Assembly (NCBI GenBank): GCA_003140115.1
Contig: PLIQ01000131.1
Coordinates: 954 to 10,345 of the forward strand
DNA length: 9,392 bases
From: Actinomycetota bacterium
GTDB lineage: Bacteria; Actinomycetota; Actinomycetes; Streptosporangiales; Streptosporangiaceae
Direction: 5' to 3'
The notes under the pieces are model-generated. The model was not told where the DNA came from and did no database searches. It worked only from the letters and a program-made list of their open reading frames with translations. The position numbers and the translations under genes are program-made. Shown here piece by piece: positions 5,853-9,392 of this stretch (the stretch's first letter is position 1; the number at the start of each line of letters is the position of its first letter).

Positions 5853-6344
5853 GTGCGGGTGGTGGTGCTGTCGGACACCCACGCGCCCCGGCGCTGGCGG
5901 GGCTGCCCGCCGCGGGTGGCAGCCGAACTGCGCGGCGCCGACCTGATCCTGCACGCGGGTGACGTCTGCACCGCCACCGTCCTTGACGAGCTGGCGCAGT
6001 ACGCGCCGGTGACCGCGGTCCTGGGGAACAACGACGGCCCGGACGTGGCCGAGTGGGGTGCCGCGCCGACCGCCGAGCTCGACCTGGACGGGCTCCGGGT
6101 GGCCATGCTGCACGACAGCGGCCCGGCCACGGGCCGGCTGGTCCGGATGCGCCGCGCGTTCCCGCGCGCGGACCTCGTGGTGTTCGGGCATTCGCACATC
6201 CCGCTCGACCAGTCGGGGTCCGGGCTGCGGATCTTCAACCCCGGGTCGCCGACCGACCGGCGGCGCCAGCCGCACGGCACGCTCGGCGTGCTGCGCATCG
6301 AATCCGGCGCGCTGGCCGAAGCCACCATCGTGCCGGTGACGTAA
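5853..6344 (+). CDS. YfcE-type metallophosphoesterase
   Basis: A calcineurin-like phosphodiesterase of the YfcE/MJ0936 class (about 160-190 residues; this one 163), soluble and dependent on two metal ions. The motif series is complete: SDTH (Asp8, His10), HAGD (Asp37), LGNND (Asn59/Asn60, Asp61), LHDSG (His87) and FGHSH (His113, His115), followed by FNPGS. The usual V-x-H-G-H block reads LHDSG here: the metal histidine is kept and the next position is Asp instead of Gly. The GTG start places the first strand at residue 2 as in relatives. Its Shine-Dalgarno is poor, favouring coupling to the membrane protein 6 bp upstream. TAGAGT at 5839-5844 is a possible extra -10. Family members hydrolyse small phosphodiesters or cyclic nucleotides in vitro; the physiological substrate cannot be read from sequence. 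Confidence 0.9.
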   Translation: MRVVVLSDTHAPRRWRGCPPRVAAELRGADLILHAGDVCTATVLDELAQYAPVTAVLGNNDGPDVAEWGAAPTAELDLDGLRVAMLHDSGPATGRLVRMRRAFPRADLVVFGHSHIPLDQSGSGLRIFNPGSPTDRRRQPHGTLGVLRIESGALAEATIVPVT

Positions 6345-6347
6345 AGA

Positions 6348-6377
6348 ACGCCGGCCCGTCCGCAGACGGGCCGGCGT
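6348..6377. terminator. Bidirectional terminator between convergent genes
   Basis: ACGCCGGCCCGTC (6348-6360) and GACGGGCCGGCGT (6365-6377) form a perfect 13-bp stem with a CGCA tetraloop. It begins 4 bp after the phosphoesterase stop and ends 29 bp before the end of the coiled-coil gene on the other strand, so it can serve both. Confidence 0.85.
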
Positions 6378-6405
6378 CCTAACCAGGATTAACTCCGGCG
6401 GACCG

Positions 6406-7833
6406 CTACTCGGTCCACCAGTCTTCTTCGTCTTCCTTGCCGCCGCCCCCCGGCTTGCCGTTGGCCTGCGTGGGGGCCGGACCGCCGCCGTTGGCCGGAA
6501 CCGGCCGCTGCGCCTGCACCTGGGTGGGCGCCGCGCCCACCTGGGTGGCCTGCTGGGCGGCGGCCGGAGCGGGCTGGCTGGTCCCGTTGCGGGGCGCGGC
6601 CTGGGAGGCCGGCCCGCCCGGGTCCGCGGCGATGGCCGGCTTGGCCGGCGGCGCTGACATGGACGGCGCCGACATGGCCGGGTCCGCTCCGCCGGGCAGC
6701 TGCCCGCCGAGCAGCTGGCGCACCTGGGCCAGGTGGCTGGCGATGCTGTCCTTCTGGCGGGTGAGCTCGTCGACGTCGCGCTGGGCCGCGGCGCGACGGC
6801 GCTCGGCGTCGGCCTTGACCTCGGCGAGCAGCTGCTCGGCCTGGGTCTTGGCCTGGCTGACGATCTGGTCGGCGTTCTTCTTGGCGTTGCTGACCAGCTG
6901 CCGGGCGTGCTGGTCGGCGTCGCGGCGGGTGTTGTCGGCCTGCGCGGAAGCCTTCGCGGCCCGCTGCTCGGCGGTGGACGCCCGCTGCTCGGCCTCGGAG
7001 ACCAGCTTCTGCGTCGCGGCCTGGGCGGCGGCGAGCCGCTCGGCCTCCTGGCGCTCGGCCTCTTCCCGGCGCGCCGCGAGCTGGATCTCGAACTCGGCCT
7101 CGGACTGGGCCCGCTGAGCCTCGCTCTCCTCCAGGATGCGCTGCGCCTGGCTGCGCATCTCGTCGGCCTGCCGCTTGGAGGTGGTGAGAATCTCATCCCG
7201 CTCGCGCTTGGCGGTGGCCTTGAGCTGGGCCACCTCGCGCTCGGTGCTGGTCCGCAGCTTGGCGATGTCGCGCTCGGCCGCGGCCCGCTTCTCCGCCACC
7301 TCGTGGTCGGCCGTGGCGCGCAGCTTGGCCGCCTCGCGCTCGGTCGTGTTGGTCAGCTCGTCAGCCTCACGCCGGGCCGTGGTCCTGATCGAGTCCGCCT
7401 CGCGCTCGGCCGCCCCGCGCAGGTCGTCGGTCTCGCGCTTGGCGTTGGCGCGCAACTCGGCGGCCTCGTTCTCGGCCCCGGCCCGCAGCTCGGCCGCGTC
7501 GACCTTAGCCGCGGCCTTGATCTCGTTCGCTTCGGACCTGGCCGCCTGAACCAGCTCGGTGGCCTGCTCCTCGGCGAGCCGGAGCAACTGCTCGATCCGG
7601 GCCCCGAGGCCGGAATAGGTCGGCCGCTCTTGCTCCCCGATCTGGCGGTGGGCTTCGGACAGCTCCCGCTTCAAAGTCGTGGTCTGCTCGCGGTGCGTGC
7701 GCACTTCGGCCTCGATCTGCCGGATGTGCTCGTCGACCTGGTGACGGTCGTAGCCCCGCATCACCGTCGCGAACTCACGCGGCGGGGCCTCTTCGAAGAA
7801 GTTAGTCAGCTGGGCGTCAATGTCCGATTGCAT
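6406..7833 (-). CDS. DivIVA-domain coiled-coil polarity protein, Scy/FilP-like
   Basis: A 475-residue cytoplasmic cytoskeletal protein. Residues 17-40 (PPREFATVMRGYDRHQVDEH) match the DivIVA-like N-terminus of actinobacterial Scy and related polar-growth proteins, which organise tip growth with DivIVA and other coiled coils. Coiled coil covers about 40-375. Within it, residues 103-234 form twelve uninterrupted 11-residue (hendecad) units of the type AELRANAKREA. Residues 380-465 are rich in Pro, Ala, Gln and Gly and probably disordered, ending in an acidic EDEEDWWTE tail. ATG 7833 was chosen because MQSDIDAQLTNFFEE leads straight into the domain; the frame is open to 7926 but that part lacks family character. 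AGG about 6 bases upstream is a modest ribosome-binding site. The neighbour mce supports the Scy/FilP locus. S. coelicolor Scy is far longer (about 1,300 residues) and FilP about 310, so this is an intermediate, single form. Confidence 0.9.
   Translation of the reverse strand: MQSDIDAQLTNFFEEAPPREFATVMRGYDRHQVDEHIRQIEAEVRTHREQTTTLKRELSEAHRQIGEQERPTYSGLGARIEQLLRLAEEQATELVQAARSEANEIKAAAKVDAAELRAGAENEAAELRANAKRETDDLRGAAEREADSIRTTARREADELTNTTEREAAKLRATADHEVAEKRAAAERDIAKLRTSTEREVAQLKATAKRERDEILTTSKRQADEMRSQAQRILEESEAQRAQSEAEFEIQLAARREEAERQEAERLAAAQAATQKLVSEAEQRASTAEQRAAKASAQADNTRRDADQHARQLVSNAKKNADQIVSQAKTQAEQLLAEVKADAERRRAAAQRDVDELTRQKDSIASHLAQVRQLLGGQLPGGADPAMSAPSMSAPPAKPAIAADPGGPASQAAPRNGTSQPAPAAAQQATQVGAAPTQVQAQRPVPANGGGPAPTQANGKPGGGGKEDEEDWWTE
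7132..7527 (-). repeat. Twelve consecutive 33-bp (hendecad) units in the coiled-coil gene
   Basis: Codons 103-234 read as twelve 11-residue blocks without insertion or deletion, for example AELRAGAENEA, AELRANAKRET, DDLRGAAEREA, DSIRTTARREA and AKLRATADHEV. At the DNA level the units share a phrase coding for REA and LR but have diverged, so this is an old repeat kept by structural selection. Hendecads favour a nearly straight or slightly right-handed coiled coil. Confidence 0.85.
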
Positions 7834-7868
7834 GTGGCCTAATCCTGGATAGACGTTAGAGCGACGAG

Positions 7869-8006
7869 GGGGATTTTTACGGCGGGTGTCAGCATGCGGG
7901 TACGACTCTCCGCCGGTGACTGGCACACTACTCTTACTTGGGTTGCGTTGGCGTGTCCTTCGGAGTTCTCTATCCTATCCATCCTGGTAAATCCCCTAAA
8001 TGCCCC
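7869..8006. promoter_or_regulatory. GGGGATTT half-sites flanking the coiled-coil gene promoter
   Basis: On the plus strand TAAATCCCC (7988-7996) and TAAATGCCCC (7997-8006) are tandem near-copies that overlap the proposed -35. The inverted counterpart GGGGATTT occurs at 7869-7876 in the leader. The three sites could bind one regulator with looping or could be chance; the phase and orientation are what draw attention. Confidence 0.25.
7972..8000 (-). promoter_or_regulatory. Candidate promoter of the coiled-coil gene
   Basis: On the minus strand TAGGAT (7977-7972) matches the actinomycete -10 box (TAGGAT/TANNNT). After a 17-base spacer it is preceded by TTTAGG (8000-7995), a poor -35. This would give a leader of about 130 bases before ATG 7833. 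It is the best candidate in the 206-bp gap between mce and this gene; no start site can be proven from sequence. Confidence 0.35.
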
Positions 8007-8039
8007 GATGGGCGATCATCTAGGTCGCGGCGGAGGGGT

Positions 8040-8486
8040 TCACGCTGGGCCGGCCAGCTGGACCAATTCGGTCAGTACGCCGCCCAGATCGGCCGGGTGC
8101 AAGAAGGCGATGGACGCCCCCATCGACCCGTGCCGCGGCCGCTCGTCGAGCAGCCGCACTCCGCGAACGCCGAGCGTGGCCAGCGCCGCCACGATGTCGT
8201 CCACACCGTAACCGACGTGGTGCAGGCCCTCGCCGCGCCGGGCCAGGAACCGGCCCACCGGGGTGTCTGGTCCCAGCGGCTCCAGTAGCTGAACGTAACC
8301 TGGCCGCGAGCCCGTTCCCGGCCCGGTTCCGCCCACCTGGAGCATGGCCTCACGCACCCCTTGCTCCTCGTTCACCTCAAGGCTCACCACCTGGAGCCCG
8401 AAGGTGGCGTACCGCTCGATCGCGGTTTCCAGGTCGCGGCAGGCGATGCCAATGTGATCGATGCGACTCAGCAGCGGTACTAGCAC
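8040..8486 (-). CDS. mce: Methylmalonyl-CoA epimerase
   Basis: The enzyme interconverts (2R)- and (2S)-methylmalonyl-CoA, linking propionyl-CoA carboxylation to the B12-dependent mutase and supplying extender units in actinomycetes. The 148 residues contain two glyoxalase/VOC modules. Likely metal ligands, by comparison with the Propionibacterium enzyme, are His11 (RIDHIGIA), Gln66 (GYVQLLEP), His90 ([11 protein letters not shown]) and Glu140 (VLTELVQ). Glu46 in [10 protein letters not shown] is the probable catalytic base, and FLHP near the C-terminus is also typical. The start is GTG 8486, with a good AAAGGAAA ribosome-binding site 6-7 bases upstream; the frame continues upstream but only as the reverse of the thiolase gene. 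The gene ends in TGA at 8040 and is followed by the coiled-coil gene on the same strand. The divergent thiolase starts 39 bp away, a link that fits acetoacetyl-CoA and methylmalonyl-CoA metabolism. Confidence 0.95.
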   Translation of the reverse strand: MLVPLLSRIDHIGIACRDLETAIERYATFGLQVVSLEVNEEQGVREAMLQVGGTGPGTGSRPGYVQLLEPLGPDTPVGRFLARRGEGLHHVGYGVDDIVAALATLGVRGVRLLDERPRHGSMGASIAFLHPADLGGVLTELVQLAGPA

Positions 8487-8512
8487 GATCTTTCCTTTCC
8501 CACCCCGATGGG

Positions 8513-8518
8513 TATCGT
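8513..8518 (+). promoter_or_regulatory. Candidate -10 element for a leaderless thiolase transcript
   Basis: TATCGT fits TANNNT and ends 7 bases before ATG 8526, while no Shine-Dalgarno precedes that ATG. Both facts suit a leaderless mRNA. No recognisable -35 is present in the 39-bp divergent gap, which must also hold the mce ribosome-binding site. Confidence 0.35.
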
Positions 8519-8525
8519 TACAGAC

Positions 8526-9392
8526 ATGAGCGAACCACGTCAGCCGGTCATCGTCGGCGGCGCGCGGACCCCGGTGGGCCGCCTGATGGGCTCCCTGGCC
8601 AGCAAGTCTGCCAGCGAACTGGGCGGCGTCGCGATCGCCGGGGCCCTGCGGCGCGCCGGAATCGGTCCGGAGCAGGTGCAGTACGTGATCATGGGCCAGG
8701 TATTGCAGGCCGGCGCCGGGCAGATCACCGCCCGGCAGGCCGCCGTCGCGGCCGGCCTCGCCATGGACATCCCGGCGGTGACCGTCAACAAGGTCTGCCT
8801 GTCCGGCCTGGACGCCATCGCGCTCGCGTCGCAGCTGATCCGGCTCGGCGAGTACGACGTGATCGTGGCCGGCGGCATGGAGTCCATGACGCAGGCGCCG
8901 CACCTGCTGCGCAACTCCCGCGCGGGTTACCGATTCGGGCCGGTCACCGTCGATGACTCGATGGCCCTGGACGGCCTGACCGACGCCTTCGACCACCTGT
9001 CCATGGGCGAGTCGACCGAGAACAGCGTGCGCAAGCTCGGCATCACCCGCGCCGAGCAGGACGAGTTCGCCGCCCTGTCCCACCAGCGCGCGGCGACCGC
9101 GGCCAAGAACGGCCTGTTCGCCGACGAGATCGTCGCCGTCCAGGTGCCGCAGCGAGGCGGCGAGCCGCTGTCGGTGACCGAGGACGAGGGCATCCGCCCG
9201 GGCACCACGGCGCAGACGCTGGGCAAGCTCAAGGCGGCGTTCGGCCAGGACGGCACGATCACGGCCGGCACCTCGTCGCAGATCTCCGACGGCGCCGCCG
9301 CCGTGGTGGTCATGTCGGCCGAGGCGGCCCAGCGCGCCGGCGCCCAGGTGCTGGCCGAGATCGGCGCGCACGGCAACGTCGCGGGCCCGGAC
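8526..9392 (+). CDS. Acetyl-CoA acetyltransferase (thiolase), 3' end beyond the window
   Basis: Thiolase condenses two acetyl-CoA to acetoacetyl-CoA, or runs in reverse in fatty-acid breakdown. The frame runs from ATG 8526 to the last base with no stop; 289 residues are visible of about 390-400 expected. The N-terminal signature is [13 protein letters not shown]. The acyl-carrying Cys91 is in [14 protein letters not shown], preceded by [38 protein letters not shown] and [19 protein letters not shown] are all typical. The C-terminal His and Cys motifs (GHPxG, CxGGG) would lie outside. There is no Shine-Dalgarno before the ATG. It lies divergently beside mce, as in streptomycetes to my recollection. 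A biosynthetic acetyl-CoA C-acetyltransferase is the best reading, but chain-length preference cannot be fixed. Confidence 0.93.
   Translation, partial: MSEPRQPVIVGGARTPVGRLMGSLASKSASELGGVAIAGALRRAGIGPEQVQYVIMGQVLQAGAGQITARQAAVAAGLAMDIPAVTVNKVCLSGLDAIALASQLIRLGEYDVIVAGGMESMTQAPHLLRNSRAGYRFGPVTVDDSMALDGLTDAFDHLSMGESTENSVRKLGITRAEQDEFAALSHQRAATAAKNGLFADEIVAVQVPQRGGEPLSVTEDEGIRPGTTAQTLGKLKAAFGQDGTITAGTSSQISDGAAAVVVMSAEAAQRAGAQVLAEIGAHGNVAGPD

Noticed and set aside
6733..7842. Long Leu/Gly-rich open frame on the plus strand opposite the coiled-coil gene
   Set aside because: It is the complement of the hendecad coding sequence; its length follows from the repeat and codon bias. The minus-strand frame has a recognisable domain and correct start.
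8487..9371. Upstream extension of the epimerase frame
   Set aside because: It reads the thiolase gene backward. GTG 8486 has a good ribosome-binding site and gives the normal 148-residue length.
1..9392. CRISPR array, tRNA or rRNA gene, insertion sequence or phage genes
   Set aside because: No regularly spaced repeat set, no tRNA cloverleaf or rRNA signature, and no transposase or integrase motif was seen on either strand.

Overview
The window is uniformly high in G+C, with strong G/C preference at third codon positions, GTG and TTG starts, and actinobacterial gene families. It reads as the chromosome of a filament-forming or related actinomycete (Actinomycetota). I cannot name the genus. 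The order scy/filP-like gene, mce, divergent thiolase matches what I recall of the Streptomyces coelicolor SCO5396-SCO5399 neighbourhood, which supports the assignment.

Layout. Positions 1-585 hold the 3' part of a TetR-family repressor (+). A 93-residue charged protein of unknown function (673-954, -) and a possible 57-codon ORF upstream of it (1002-1175, -) face away from hutI (1161-2375, +), the imidazolonepropionase of histidine breakdown. No other hut gene is visible. The 224-bp convergent gap after hutI (2376-2599) has no convincing gene. It holds a long stem-loop (2407-2457), an A/T-rich palindrome and a 5-bp tandem repeat.

Positions 4893-2600 (-) hold sppA followed by a flavin-reductase-like gene whose TTG start overlaps the sppA stop (TTGA). 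Divergent from sppA, with start codons that overlap in a CATG, is a NYN/PIN-fold nuclease-like gene (4892-5395, +). It carries three 21-bp repeats and ends at two strong tandem hairpins (5410-5481). Next come a one-pass membrane microprotein (5601-5846, +) and, 6 bp on, a YfcE-type metallophosphoesterase (5853-6344, +). A 13-bp-stem hairpin (6348-6377) separates these from the convergent DivIVA/Scy/FilP-like coiled-coil gene (6406-7833, -). Last are methylmalonyl-CoA epimerase (8040-8486, -) and a divergent thiolase (8526 to the window edge, +).

Functional picture. Most genes are ordinary housekeeping: histidine catabolism, membrane-protein turnover, polar growth, and acyl-CoA metabolism, where the thiolase and epimerase fit acetoacetyl-CoA and methylmalonyl-CoA routes. 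I see no clear new defence, mobile or biosynthetic system. The items most worth checking are the single short hendecad-repeat protein where Streptomyces carries two coiled-coil genes, the overlapping divergent sppA/NYN starts with a probable leaderless start, the long intergenic stem-loop, and the repeat expansion inside the NYN gene.
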